The notes under the pieces were generated by a model. That model was given only the letters and a program-made list of their open reading frames with translations, was not told the origin of the DNA and searched no databases. The position numbers and the translations under genes are program-made. A DNA stretch of 64,000 nt from Pyxicephalus adspersus (taxonomy: Eukaryota; Chordata; Amphibia; Anura; Pyxicephalidae), in the NCBI RefSeq assembly GCF_032062135.1, contig NC_092859.1, positions 42,665,521 to 42,729,520 of the forward strand, read 5' to 3'. Below, piece by piece: positions 46,824 through 60,589 of this stretch (positions are counted from its first letter, which is position 1; each line of letters begins with the position of its first letter).

Positions 46824-47193
46824 AGCTGCGTACACATGTGCAATAATTATCATTGGAAACAAATGGACTAACGACTGTTCGTCCGATAAACAATGCACTG
46901 GAATTGAAGGACTGTCCCGGTGGATCTGATTGGGCGAGGATTATTTTATGCAATCTATTGTGTGTACGGTTGTTCAGTGATCGTGGATTGTTCTGCGGTA
47001 TACTTTCTTCTTTACATGTTACCTTCTGCATCGATCGTATCTAGCTTGTGTACATTATTGGTGGGTTATATTTGAACGATCGTATCCCTACAGCATGTAC
47101 AGAATTGTGCACAATACGATAGTTCAAAATAATCGTGCATAATCGTTAGTCGTTCGGTTTCTCACAAAAATTATTGCACGTGTGTACATAGCT
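46824..47193. mobile_element. Inverted-repeat MITE family A, copy 2
   Basis: The left end is AGCTGCGTACACATGTGCAA, and the right in reverse complement is AGCTATGTACACACGTGCAA. Both continue TAATT. Identical 3-bp flanks TTA lie at 46821-46823 and 47194-47196. Interior blocks TGTGTACGGTTGTTCA and GAACGATCGTATC match copy 1 at 20325-20763. There is no transposase. Confidence 0.85.
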
Positions 47194-47196
47194 TTA

Positions 47197-48964
47197 CTAC
47201 CTCTGTTTGTCCTAGGAACCATAAACATTTGAGTTATCACTGGAATAGAGATAGAAATAAATGCTCCCAATGGTGACACCTATTTTAGTGGAATCTGTTT
47301 ACGAATAGATTCCTTAATCACTCACCCATTCACTATTTGTTGTATGTACTGGACATGCAGTGTAGGTAAATCCCCCTAATGAGACAAAATGGCAAAGAAC
47401 TGTCAGGGGTCCTAGGAGACAACTAAATCAAAACAAAATGTACTATATTGTAGCTTACAATTTTAACATCCGATGGTATTTCCTTGTTTGTGGGTTCTTT
47501 GTGTGCTGAGCTTTTTATTTTATGGGCACCTTAGCTTCATAAAAGAAACACTCTTCAGTCTTTCCACAATTTACCATCCAGACTTAAACATATATCAGTG
47601 AGTGCTAATCAAACCTCTATAACCCTCTTTTAGCGTGCACCAAAATAGCAAATAAAAAAGCAGCTTTGTCAGTTTTAGAAGTGTTCATTTGGTCGTTTTC
47701 TAAGAGCATATTTTGAAAGATGCATAGAAAAAGCCTTTTTATATATCTGTTTGCATAAGATTCAAAGATGTCTATGTTTTTAAGGATGCCATCATTGTTT
47801 CATAAATACAATTGCATCAAATTTCAGATCATAAACATGATGTACATCGACTGCCAGATAACAGAACTAGAGAAGAAATGTAATTTAATATTATACAAGG
47901 TTTCACTGCCTGCATCTTCAAAGAAAAGCAAAGCCCACTTAGGCATCTTCCAAGTTAGAAAAGGCACAAAACATCACAGTGAAATGTAACCCAAGCTCAT
48001 TTAATATAAGAGTAAAACAGAAGAAGGCTGCAGAAATGCAAGTGCTCTATAACGCAGTAGGAAACTGCTGAGGAATATAAATGAGCTTTTTCTGTCTCTG
48101 GATCAACGTAATACATATGCAGGTGCCAAAGCCCAATGGCGGAGCTCAATAAAGCCTTCTGGGAATCATTTTCTTTCAAGGGAAAGAGAGGAAAATGTGA
48201 AGCCATTTAAAGGAGAACTCCAGTTAAGACATTGAGATATTTTGAAACAGTTTACTGAAGTCAAATGAAGATTGGCATCTAAATGTAATCCTGGATATTC
48301 ATCAGCTTCACTTGGATGTAAGTTTATATTCTTAGTTTTCATTACTTTTCTATCCTGATTTTTTCTGTATTTATGTTTTCCTGTGCAGACAAATCTGCAT
48401 GTTCATTTCTTTAGACAAGTGCTTACATTAAAAATAATAGGGCACCAGAACAGTTATCTGAACTTCCATTGCTGAACTCATTTTAAAAAATGCCTATTGC
48501 CTGGAGGAAATGCTGATCTATTGGTTTCTTTCAAACAACTGGAACAAGCATGCAGTCAACTCCAGCAAAGGTTGAACACCTGAACTACATACTTGTTCTG
48601 AATCAGGAATTCAGAAAGTACCAAAGGCAAAACAAAACAATACAAAAAACAAAACAGAATACCAACAGGATGAGCTGTATTTTTAGAGGGTCAAAAATGT
48701 CAGCCTTTGAGTTTGCTCTACTTTAACTGTCAATTAACAGCTGATATCTAAAGGCAGAATGATCCCATGATCACTAAGATAACAAGCGATGGGATGCGTC
48801 TGTTCCCCCCTCTTCACTGATAAATTCTACTTTTTTAAAACAGAACTACATTTAAAATATAAAAAACTGAGAGCAGGCTGGTCCTTTATAGCAGAAGGGG
48901 CAGATTATGTCATTTCCTAAGTAAAAATACAAACTTGCTTTTTTTTCATATAGTTCTACTTTAT
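47197..48964. other. Gene-free stretch
   Basis: No gene or classified repeat. AAAGGAGAACTCCAGTTAAG at about 48209 might be the end of an unidentified MITE. Confidence 0.45.
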
Positions 48965-49181
48965 ATTTTTGTTCTCTCCCTAACCAGGGAAGAACGACAA
49001 AGCAACACTCTGCTGTCCGTTCTCCCCCTTCACTTCCATTGCGATTGTTCATTGTCTGTCGTCCATGGATCCGCCAGGACGATCATTCGGACGAGGAGCG
49101 CTGTACACACGCCAGATTCTCGTCCGATATCAGCCCTGAGATGATTATTGGCTGGGAACAATTGCACGTGTGTACCTAGCC
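48965..49181. mobile_element. MITE family B, copy 3 (left end missing)
   Basis: CCTTCACTTCCATTGCGATT, GCCAGGACGATCATTCGGAC and CAGATTCTCGTCCGATATC match 33330-33440. The right end GCACGTGTGTACCTAGCC is followed by TTA. The left terminal repeat is absent. Confidence 0.75.
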
Positions 49182-50664
49182 TTAGGGTTAAGTATTAAAA
49201 GGGGAGGAGTGGATGACTTGTCCTGATTGGTAGGGGCCCTATTAAGGGAATGGGTTAGTGGAGATCGAGAAAGAGAGTTTCAGTTGGAGCTTGGGCAGCC
49301 TGAGAAAAGGTCAATATTAATAGTGGTTTGAACGTTATGAAGTGGAATGAGGAACCTGGGTGGGTAACGTCCATAAATGGATGGTGGTTATTGGAATACA
49401 TTCAGGGTGGAAGGCAACCCATCGAAGGTATGGTGTTCCCGGGGAATAGGGATTTAGGTAGATTAGGTTAGAGGGAGAAACATATAGTATAGTTAGGAAA
49501 ACACATTTTTTAGCCCACCCACTAATTTTGTTATTCAGAGAAATATTACGTGCATATATTTTTCCTGCTTCAATTTTTTTTAAAGATTTACACTTGCCGA
49601 GATTCAACTTTTTTTTGCATCTGCCACCTCAACTCTTAGATGTCCATGCCTGTGCAGTACATCTTCATAGACTTCTTTGGAACTGTTTCCTTTTATGGTA
49701 GATGAAAATAGTATAGCCCTATAGAAGTTTATGTTGCAGACAAATGGTGACACTCATTGGATCTTGGTGGGTAAGTGAAAGGGGATCCATTAGGTCAGGG
49801 CAAGGGATGGGAAGAATAGGTGCACATTTCTAAAGTGTACATCATTTCATTAAAACAAAATAATTCAGAATAAAATTTGTTGTATTGTCAAACTCTTGTT
49901 ACCTGTCTTCTCAAAAAAGGATTCCAATAACGGCTTAGTCTCTAGATGTCAGAGCTTGTTTTTAAAAAAAACAAACAAATCACATTTAGCTGGATTTCCT
50001 AATATAGTGTGTAAAAAGAAAATGTCTGTAGGCTGTACTAGTACAAAAGATTATGTGTCCTATACATTCATATCCCAAAAACAAATCTGTCCGCTTGGTT
50101 GGTGTCAGTGACTTGAATCACTTTTTTTATTGAGTGTCCAGTTTTTATTGAGTGTCCAGATAGACCAAAAGATTTTGGGTCTTCACCCATTTCCACAAAG
50201 TCATATGTGTATCATACTCTAAGGGAGCATGCCATTATAATCTATATTTTATATTCCAGATTTACTTGCCATAGGACAAATAAATGGGAGGGGAAGCAGT
50301 GACATAGTTAGGGATGGTGATCCGGTTAGTAGTGGGACAGTTACAAAGCTGAGCACTAGTTACTTTGCTGAGGCAGAAAGTTTAACAGAAGGCTCTCCAT
50401 CGGGAAGCACAGGGATTACCTAAAGAATAATAAACGGCAATACCCAAGTCTTAGGGTTCTGACATCAGGAACATGACAAATGCAATTTTTTGCAGTCCAA
50501 GCAGAAACAGGAGTGGCTCAGTGATCACATTTAACTAGAGTTTGATGGCTTTTCAGAAAAATATTTAGGAAGCTAGGAAAGGGGATCACGTGACTGTCTA
50601 CTTTACACTGTAAAGTACACTGTATAAAGTTGCCACTGTATCACATAACTGATACAGAGACTGA
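49182..50664. other. Gene-free stretch with an 18-bp duplication
   Basis: A perfect tandem pair of TTTTTATTGAGTGTCCAG lies at 50124-50141 and 50142-50159. The start (49190-49500) is G/A-rich. No gene recognised. Confidence 0.55.
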
Positions 50665-50985
50665 GCAGCCTTATAAATTATAAGTTTTAGTAATAGGAAT
50701 ACAATGTACAATTCCAAAATACCTTGCTCCTGAAAATAAATAAACTCCTATGTGCATGCCACTACGTAATTCCGGCATGACTAATCTAGATGGACGAAGA
50801 TCCTGAACCTGGAAAAGGACCAGGTAAGGATGGCAATGCTGGAGAAGAGGCAAGGACAGATACATTTATTATAATAATTGTGAACATGCAGGTAAGGTTG
50901 TTTTATAGCCCATCCCTTCTAAATTATTTAACCTGCCTGCTCACATATTTTTAATTTTTAGGTTTAGTTCTACTTTAATAAGCAT
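50665..50985. mobile_element. MITE family C, copy 4
   Basis: GCAGGTAAGGTTGTTTTAT, CATCCCTTCTAAATTATTT, AACCTGCCTGC and the terminal GGTTTAGTTCTACTTTAA match the right part of the copy at 37040-37365. ATGTGCATGCCACTACG parallels its interior. The left end is degraded. Confidence 0.6.
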
Positions 50986-52945
50986 TGCTTGAACAAAACT
51001 GGGTGAATCAGTGTTATTTTTTTCGGGAATCGTTATTTATGAGATACATTGCCATAAATATTTTATTTTTTGGACATTGTTGTTATTTCAGTCCCTTATG
51101 TTGCGAAAAAAAAATGTTTTTTCTCATATTTATTCATTGAATTATAATCTCGATACATGTAAGTGTTAATAGGTTCTTTACACAACATAGCTACTACTAA
51201 AGTGCTGTACAAGGCTCTATATAACTGCAATACTAGTGGCCTGGTGGGTCATCAGCATGTTTCCATCCTTGGTTAATGACTCAAGAAGTACTGAAGCCAC
51301 TGGATCAGCGTGACAGCTAGCAAAGGCCATTTTTCAGAGATTGCCTACATATTTCTTTTAGAACAATTTATTTTTTAACTGCATTTTTATGTGATCTTAA
51401 CTGTAGCATAAAAAACACAGTTATTTTTGTTTTCAACTTTCAGTAGCTTTTGCCATGTTGGGTTCATTTTTATTCCCAAGAAACTGGCAGGGGTAACCTG
51501 ATTGGTTGCCACAGGCATAACTACCATGTTGTCTTTTACAAGTTTTGCTATGTAAAGTTCTTTTATACAAATCTAGTTGTGATTCAGCTGCACATTTTAT
51601 TAAATTCTTTACATTCAATGTCACTCCCTTCTTTGTTCACTCCATGCTCCAACAGAATGTGACTCTTAATTATTTCCTATTAATATAACTAAAGTTGCTC
51701 AGCACTTCAAGCAGTTCCATGTCAATCGCAGCCACCACAAGTTTTCTGCTCCCATCACCCCCTCCCTCTCCATTTGAACTTGACAAACTCATAATCACTG
51801 CTCAGGAAATCATTGTTTCCATAATCCTCTGCCAACCTGTCAATCTTCTCTCCCTCCTGCTGTGATGTGCAAGCAGGCTGCACCCCTCTCCCCCACACCC
51901 TGTCAGTCTGGAGATTGATGGGTCCTCCTCCCTATCCACTCTCTAGTGATGCTCCTGATTGCTGGAGTGGTTTCTCAAGTCTTTTGAAAATCATTTTGTC
52001 ATTTTTTACATGTAGCTGCTGCGCATGGTGCAGTGGACATTGCTTTATAGGTTTAAAAAATACAGACACACATATACATGTTCACACATCACATATATAG
52101 AAACACGGAGCTGTCTCTTTTTTATTTAGTATTTTTACTGATAGCACATTAGAAACCTTTGTTGTTTTTAACCTAATTGTCATTAAAGCCTAGATGGCCT
52201 GGCCAAATTTGAAAGCATCAGAATGCATATGTTACTTTGAGAATAAGGCCCCAATCTGCTTCTATTCAATTCTATGGGAGGAACTGGGAAGTACATTGTG
52301 CATGTGTTTGCGTGCACTTGTTTTTGTTGTGGGGTGGCATTATGATCATTGGAAGAGACATTTTGCTTCTTGCCATGTAGTTGCTTCTCCTCCTCTGAAG
52401 GAAGAACCCCACCACCACTGCAAATGCAAGGGTAAAGCGTTCAAGCGCATTGGCCTACAGTGTGGTGTGCCACTTGTGTCATGCTGTGTGAAGAATAAAG
52501 TGGTTTGAACCTTTGGAAGCAAGATGATTCAGTGATTCCTGGCTGCATAAGAATGAGGGCAACAGATGGACCTCACTCACAGTTCTCAGTCCTTGTACTC
52601 AGAGCTGGGAGTTTACCAGCCAATCCGCCTCCACCTTTCTGTTGGGATCCATGCGTTCACAATGGTAAAGAAACCATTTGGTTAGAATACCAGAGCTGTC
52701 ATTGACAGTCCTCTCTGGTCAACTACTAACTGTGCACAGTGTCAGCTTCTGGCTTTAAAATGGGGAATATAAATTACCATATTGTTTAGCCCACAGTTTG
52801 TGCATGTGGCATGGTTAAAGTGTACTAATTAACCAACATAATTGATATTTATGTTATATTGTGCAGATGTAAGCATTAGCCCTGCTTTTGATGTTACAAT
52901 CGGATTTTAACAAATTGCCTTCAAGGGTTCATCAAAACAATCCCA
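50986..52945. other. Gene-free stretch, partly C-rich
   Basis: 51690-52020 is pyrimidine-rich with blocks such as CTGCTGTGATGTGCAAGC, perhaps an unclassified dispersed repeat. 52180-52740 has several short frames with no recognisable domain. Confidence 0.4.
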
Positions 52946-53106
52946 CTGATTTATGAAACTTGGATTTCATAAGATAATTTGATATTTGCTAGCAAATGTC
53001 TTGAATCTTGGACCATATCCATTGCAGGTTTTCTGGATCTTTCAGCTTCACTGATGAAAGTGCATTCTCTGCAGCCTTCTATGCCTACTATGTCCAGTAA
53101 ATCAGT
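52946..53106. mobile_element. Fold-back MITE family E, copy 3
   Basis: The right half, TTTTCTGGATCTTTCAGC, CACTGATGAAAGTGCATTCT and AGTAAATCAGT, corresponds to the other two copies. The centre is a perfect 12-bp palindrome TTTGCTAGCAAA at 52985-52996. The left arm is eroded. Confidence 0.6.
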
Positions 53107-54219
53107 TTATGTTGCTAGATCTAAAAAATCTAGAATAAAGAAGGTACTAAGTTAATTATTGCAACATGAATAGGGAGTGGGTAGGAGGAGTTTCTTTCTG
53201 TTCCCCTTATATTTTACCTTATAGCTTTCTTAGTATATGGCATGAATATATGGAATATGAATATGAACATATGGAAGGTAGAATGGGGCATACAAGCTTC
53301 AACACTACAAGTAGGAGACCAAGGTTTGCCCAATCAGTAAAACTCACCATTTTACAGAAGCAGGGTAATTAAAAACTGAAGGCATGTGCAGGCTCTATTT
53401 GGAGCTTTTTGCTTTGTTAATGTAAAAGTTGTGTTTCTTGTTTTAAAAATGACCCAGCTGTTTTGTTCTATAATTTACCCTAAATTCCCTATATTACCTC
53501 TATTCTAGATTATCATGCTGGCCAATTATTACATTGATGTAAAACTTCATTCACTGAGCACAGAACATCATCTGTCGTGTTTTGTTTTATATTATTCTGA
53601 TTACAATAAAGCTTATTTAGTCTCTCTTTCCGCAATGTTCCCTCCGGCACCACAAGGAAAATAGCTCAAATCTTTTATTCCTAAGCCAAAAAATATAAGG
53701 TTTTTATTTAAAAGATGTCCAGTGTCCACAGAGTCACATTAACTAGCCCCTTTCTGCCATGGGCAATATTAAAGCTAATTTATTATTAATTAGTGCACAC
53801 AGAGCGAACCCAAAACACGATGCATTTTTGCTTCGTTAAGCACATTGTACTGGCTTTAGTAGGAAAAATGTAATTCACGTGTATATATCAAGCCTTGGTT
53901 CGGATATTCGCCTAACCATTTTACAGCCTGAGGCCATGGGGGACCTTGTTGACAGTAAAATATATGTATTTTTAGCAGCTGGAATAATGCACAGTTTGCA
54001 GTAATATTGTATCGTGATGTCAGGTCATTTGATTTTTTTCCACTATTGTTAGGAAGCAAAACCATTCTTTTCTGTTTAGTGATATAAATTGTAGATAATT
54101 TTACCTGACCAGTTCTTATAATACAGGGCATGCCATATATCCGCAAACTTCATTAAACTACTAAGTGGGACTCTATTAGGAATAAAACCATTGTCGGTTT
54201 AAAGGGCCTAATAAAAATG
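53107..54219. other. Gene-free stretch, possible conserved patch
   Basis: 53740-53890 contains TAATTTATTATTAATTAG (homeodomain-type core sites) and lacks repeats. Conservation is untested. Confidence 0.3.
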
Positions 54220-54435
54220 GAATGGAACATGTTGTCTCCCTGTTGCAATATATCAAACTTACTTTCCTATTCACAGTCTTATGTTGAATGTACACTGATG
54301 TGTACAAGTAATAATATTCCAGCCTGACCATCAAGCTGGCCAAAGGCTCAAGCCAAGAAAGAAGGTTGGGGGGAAGATGTCAGATCCAGCTATGGAGCGA
54401 GGAGAGGTGAGTTAAGCTCAGCTTTAAAGGCAGCC
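54220..54435. mobile_element. Possible MITE family C, diverged copy
   Basis: CTCCCTGTTGCAATATATC, a rough GAGGTGAGTTAAGC segment and a CAGCTTTAAAGG end are compatible with family C, but similarity is weak. Confidence 0.3.
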
Positions 54436-57400
54436 TTGCTTGCTTTAGAGTCCCTACTTACACCCTAGTACCCTAATTTGCTCAAAATACATACTAGTAG
54501 GTTATTTGCCGTGATCCCCAATTAGCAAACTTCACAGCCAGTGCCATAATGTGCAAAAATCCAAAGCATACAGACATTTTCTGTTCATATTTTATTCTAG
54601 TAACTGCAAATACTGGTCTAGCTTTATCATTTATCCTCAATAAAGTGCCTATCATTTATTCCACACAGCATTCAATCAGATTAAAAAAAAATCTATTGAA
54701 ATTTTAAGTTGCGGATTTGAATGGTTTCTTTTTTTTTAAAGGTACTTTGATATAAAAGCACACAGTGAACATTCATTGTGCTGCTATTGATGATTTAATC
54801 ACAGTATACAATGATTGTGGTTAATTTCTAGTTTCTTATATATTATTTGTATAATTTATTTATTTATTTATTATTATATTATTTATTTCTCTTATATTAT
54901 TTTGGAATGGTGTTTAATTTTCATAAAAAGGAAGAAAAGCCACATTAATGCTCATACAGTCCACACAAATGGAAGCTTTTAGGACACAGAGAACAAATGC
55001 TTGGGGCACGTTTGCCATTGTCCATTCCATGTGATTTTTTTTCGGGATGAAAAAGCTATTACAATTACAAAGAATTTGATGTCTTGTTATTGCTAATATG
55101 CAGTAGGTTCAAGAATTTGAACATGTGTATCACAAATTATGTACTACAAATGGCAAAGTAATCTTTGCTGACTGCCCCATTTCACTATTTTCTGTTTCTT
55201 TTTTTACCGTTGTTTGCATAGCCTATGCAATATTATAGATAAATATATATATATAAAAATAAAATATAAAAAGCACCACATTTTACCTGCTGGTGGTGCT
55301 ACAGGCCAACTCAAAAACTTCAGCTTCTATTATAAAAGAGGTAGTTGAGTGAAGAAGAACCTATTTGCATTACAGTGTATAGCAAGAAGAAGGAAAAGCA
55401 GTTCAGGTTTGCCCAATACATTATTTTTAGGTAAAATGTTACTGGATGATCTTTAGTTTGCTAAAACACTTTGTACTATAAACAATGCCTTTTGACCCTT
55501 TCTGTCATACTTTGTTGTGGTCTTTTTTTGCAGCCACTTCCCTTCTACATGAAAAATAACGATGGATAGCTGTCATTCTTTGATGGTGACAGTGGCTCAT
55601 GTCTACATAATTTGTGTGTAATACAATTAATTAAACATCGTAAAGCTCATAGGACATTTTTAACATTGGGAGTGCATATATGGGGATACAGAAGCTACCA
55701 TTGTTGGTTGTCTCTTTGATATTTTAGGACACTGACCTGGATGAACCATTGTGATCCAAAAAGACAGACTAAAGTCAGAATTCTTTATTTGCATATGTAT
55801 TCAGAATAAAAATGTAATATTATCATTGCACCATCATGACATGCAGGAACTAAGGTTTTTAAAAAGTAAAGGCAAATCAACGTTTACACTTTTTCACCAA
55901 AGGTTTCCCTAAAAATTGGTTTTACTTCCCCTTGGGGGGTAGGAGAGCTCCTGGATCTGCTTGTCCAATTATTTTACTAAATACAGCTTTGGGTTGCAGT
56001 AATTGCAGTACAGAATGAAGCACATCGAAGGAGGAGAAGAATGTGCAAGACACAAGAACAAAATTGAGAGAAGAAAAGATAAGGAGGCAAGAATGAAAAA
56101 ACACATTAATAGTAATGTTGGAAACGGTGATATTAATTGAAAGTGAGCGTTGTTTTATTCACTTTGTACTAAATACAAAGAAGAGCAGAAATACATTTTT
56201 CTAAACTATGCAAAATAATAACATATCTCTGTTTTGCTGTAGGGGAATTATGAAAAAAAGCAAAAATTATATTAAAATGCATTTCGGCAGAAAGGAAGGA
56301 GGGATTGTAATATTCACACAAGCCATTCCCTAGATACAAGTCTAACCATCTGGGTTAATATACAACAATGAGTTGTTAATATAATCAGGAGAACAAATTT
56401 ATTCCAGAAAAAAATGTAATATATGGAATGTAGCTTGGCTGGTTTGGGCAGTGATTAACAGACACATATAGGCAATACCTAATAATTTACTGGGGTGCTT
56501 GATGTGCCAAAATACTCGATATGCTTTCCACCCCCTTACTTACACCCTCAGCAGCATATACTTGCCTTTCTCCCAATCCTGCTGCACCATTCAGCATGAA
56601 AAGCCAAGGGATTCAAATGTTGTCTATGTGACAACACTGGGTCAATCAGTACTGCCACATTGGGGTTCATTGCCTCTCTGTAAACTATGATTTAGCCACA
56701 TGTAGCTTGAGCAGCTGAACAATATGGCGGGGAAATGAAAGAAAGGCAAGTACTACTGGGGAGGTCTACATGAAAATGAACCAGATGGGCTAATCACAGA
56801 TACATTTTAAAGCAGACATTTAAAATGAAAGCACAACATACTTTTATGTACATTCCTACTAAGGGCATATAATCAAGGGTCTGCCCACCTGAAAGTCTTG
56901 GACATTCTAACTGTGGGATTTCTCCGTCACAACCTTGTTCCTGTTCACCTTGGAGTTCTGGGTGTCTCTCAACACATTTGTGTATCCTAGGATTCTTGCT
57001 CAGTCTATTCAGTTGTCTAATAGTGAGGGAGCAGGGAAAGCAGAGTTGCAAAAGAAGCTTACATAGGTCTGAGGACCCTCTATCCACTCTTATGTGAATG
57101 ATGGGCCAATTACCAAACCAAACACCACTCTGACATATAAGTCATCGGTCAAGAACAAACCACAGCATATATAGCCACACAGGTAACCTAGTCACCTTAA
57201 TCCAATTACTATTCAACATGTCAAGGCAGATGAAAATGTCCCAAGAACATATTGAAAGGCAAGATGGGTAGTCATATCACCCCGTTCAAATTACATAATT
57301 TATTCAGTATGGTGCCATACAGGCGTAAGTTGTTAAACTTATATTAAGGTGTAAATTGTCAAATTATTGGGCTAGAGATGTTAAATGGTATTTTATATGG

Positions 57401-60400
57401 GTGACAGATAGTGTCTCAGTGCCCCCTTACATTTGTGGTCAGTAGACATGTGCCACCTTTTTTCAGTCTATCAAAATGGATGGATGGTGAATGGATATTG
57501 ATGTAGTGTCGGCTAACTTTGAGGGTCATTGTAATGTCTCCTACAATTGTTAGTGTAGTGTCTTTTTACTTTCAAAGTCAGTGCTAAAATACTTTAAGAG
57601 GTAAAAGATAAACAAGCTGAGCCCATTTGATTTTATTTTTCCCCTTATAAAATAATATTTTAAAAATAACACACTACGGATGTATTTATTCAATTTATTT
57701 ATATACCATTTCCGTCTATTACTGGTTTTATTGTTAGCAGTGATGGACACATTTTGTTAGGTTATACTCTGTGTGTATCTATACGTCTATGTAGACATTG
57801 TTTATATATAAATATATATAAAATAAAAATATACCTTTAATAGTTGGTAAGGTATAAAGGACGCAAACACGTAAAAAACATTAAAAAAAAATATGTAAAT
57901 CATTGCTTAATCTATAGATGAAGAACAAGTGTAAGTGTAGTTCCTCAGGGACAGACGGGTATTTTATGTAATTTAGGGAATTAGGAGAAGATCTGCTGAC
58001 TTTAGCTATTCGATCATCTGCAGGCAAACCACCTTTTTTCCCTTGAACATGATTGGTTATTCTTTGCAAATTGAATTGGCACAGCTTTATCTAAGCTAAG
58101 TGAATTGCAGAGTGATATTTCTACTTTTCTAGGTGAAAAGCTTAAATCAATCTCCATGTGTCTACACAGAGATTTGTAGTTGATAGGAAGTAGGGCTATG
58201 ATCGACTATAAGACCTTGATCTATTTCTCGATAGGAAACCTAAAAGGCTTAATTGGTCCTGGGACTGCACATCCAAAAGCATATCAAATGGGATTTTGAA
58301 TTTGAAAAGTTTAGTTTCCAAACCAACAAAAAATACTCCGAATTTAGGGACTGGCAAGTTGCAATATATTACATTTTTATTGGGGTAAGATTAAAAAGGG
58401 GGTGACCTTTTACCTGTGGGCCACCACATCTTAGGTCATATGAGCAAAAAGACTGCTCACCTCCCTGCCTCTATGTAGTTCAAAAAAGAGAAAGATTGAT
58501 TAGCTGCAAGGAGGAAAACACAGGATTTACTTCACTAGGACACTTCAAACATAGTACATTTAATAATATGAGTGAAATGTTATAGTGTTAAAGATATTGC
58601 CACTAAAATAATGAAAATTATATGTGCACCTCTCAGGCCTTTGGATCGCACTGAACATATTTGGCACACTGAGAAAACCAGGTAGTCATAAATTGTGACA
58701 GATGCTTGTGTCAGCACATGGGGAAGTGCTGAATAACTCTCTACTCAGCCAGGTTTTAGTGTGATATGAAATCAAGACAAGTGCTAAGCATTCTTATCTA
58801 CTTCCAAATGATCCATCTCATTAAATAAAGAGTATCATTTCTCTGAAATATTTATACCTAGCCTTGCTTATTACAACACACATACTTCCAGTGCTAAGAA
58901 ATACAGCAGTTCAGAGAAAAGGGAAGAACTACCATCTGGAGGATGAACAATGCTTTATATTACATTGGAGTGCTTCAAGTCTGTAGCTGGTGAAGTTCTC
59001 CCTGCTGGGAGAGAAATGATCACCTAATGGCAATTTGATCACTCCATGGTCTCTCAGAGAGCTATATGACCTATAAAGAGAGACCTAGTATTCTGTGCCA
59101 TAGGCAGAAGAGAGGCATATAAACCCAACTGGTTAGGTATAAAGTTATGTAAAACAAAAGACAAAAGTAGGAAATGAAAATATACAAAAAAATGAAAAAA
59201 ATCTCCAAACATAATATTTTTAGAAATGTACAAAATACCCATGTGCACATGTAATGTGGGGGCTTCACCTAGCACTATGGAGAAAATAATATAACAACTT
59301 TATGCAATTAATACATAGAATACAGTATGATGTACATTTTTCGCCTGTTGGAATACATTTTACCACGCTTTATAAGATTTGTGTGTGTGATGTGTGTGTT
59401 AGATTACTTATATATAGTGTGAATATTTTGCTAGGGGCATTAATTTAACAGTAGATTGTAATTGTGGTACGTATTTATGTATGTGAATCTGCATGTATTT
59501 ATTTTAAATGACAATGATTTTCCATCAGAGAATATTTGATAAGAATTATTGTTTACAAACAGATCCCTTGTGGCTCTATTTAATAAACAGGGAAGCTGAC
59601 ATTCCCTCAAAAATTTGGTGGTGGGAATCTTCCAGGCCCATGTGTTTCAATGGCAGTAATTTATTCTCTACCAGGGAATATTTCAAAGCTTTATAACAAA
59701 AACCCTTAGTGTTTTTTAGGACTGTGCATATAGTCATATATACACTAAAAAACAAGTAACAAAATACTTAAAATACAAGCACATCAATGAACAATAAAAA
59801 CATCAAAATGCTAACAAATGGAGAAAATAGATTTTAGTATGTTGTATCTGAAGTTATCAAGGGAAAATAAAATTCAGCACTATGGACAGCTCCAATGGTA
59901 ATATTCACTAGCTAGAACTCCGGGGTCAGTTTGTCAAAGCCTTTGAGAACCTTAATATATTGTAGCTTTGTTCACATTGAATACCCAGTGACACGCAGAT
60001 GAAGTTAATAAAAAGAAATTGCCTTTCAAAGGACTGGATATTGGCAATTTAATATATTTAAACTTACCAGTCCTCAGATGTAGAGATGTAGTGACTGCAT
60101 TAGTATTGTTTAGGCATTTTAGTCTATATTACCCCTGGTGACCCTAGCAATAACACACTTCCTGTCTTAGAGTGACAACTCTTACCATGCTGTATCCAGA
60201 AAGGAGCAGTATTGGCACTCAAAAAAAAGGACACCCCCCCTTCCCATATACTTCATTACATAATGAGGATTACAGAAATAAATAAATCCTGTCTACTTCC
60301 TGTATGTACATTTTTTTCTATCAATATATTTGCATGCATATTGTATTGTCACAATGGGTTATGCCCATCTTGTGTAAATTCTGGGCTGCTGTTGAATGTA

Positions 60401-60585
60401 TGTATGTTATGCCCCTTATAAGTTATATATATAAATATATTGTACCAGAACTAAATGTGTGATGATAACTTTAGAGGCATCATCCACCAAAGTTTCACTT
60501 GCAAATGGGATTAAATGGCCTGGATAAGACTGTCAGTAATTGTGTTGCTGCATGACCAGGGTACAGCATGAGAAGCCTCCCTCTG
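54436..60585. other. Long gene-free AT-rich stretch
   Basis: About 6 kb without coding domains, RNA genes or confidently classified repeats. TTTA-type low complexity lies at 54853-54895, AT tracts at 55235-55275 and 57795-57832, and a TG-rich patch at about 59380-59402. All frames are short and featureless. Confidence 0.45.
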
Positions 60586-60589
60586 CCAT

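Noticed and set aside
57860..58220. A possible dispersed repeat around AACATGATTGGTTATTC
   Set aside because: I have only a vague impression of similarity. There is no internal copy or terminal structure to support it.
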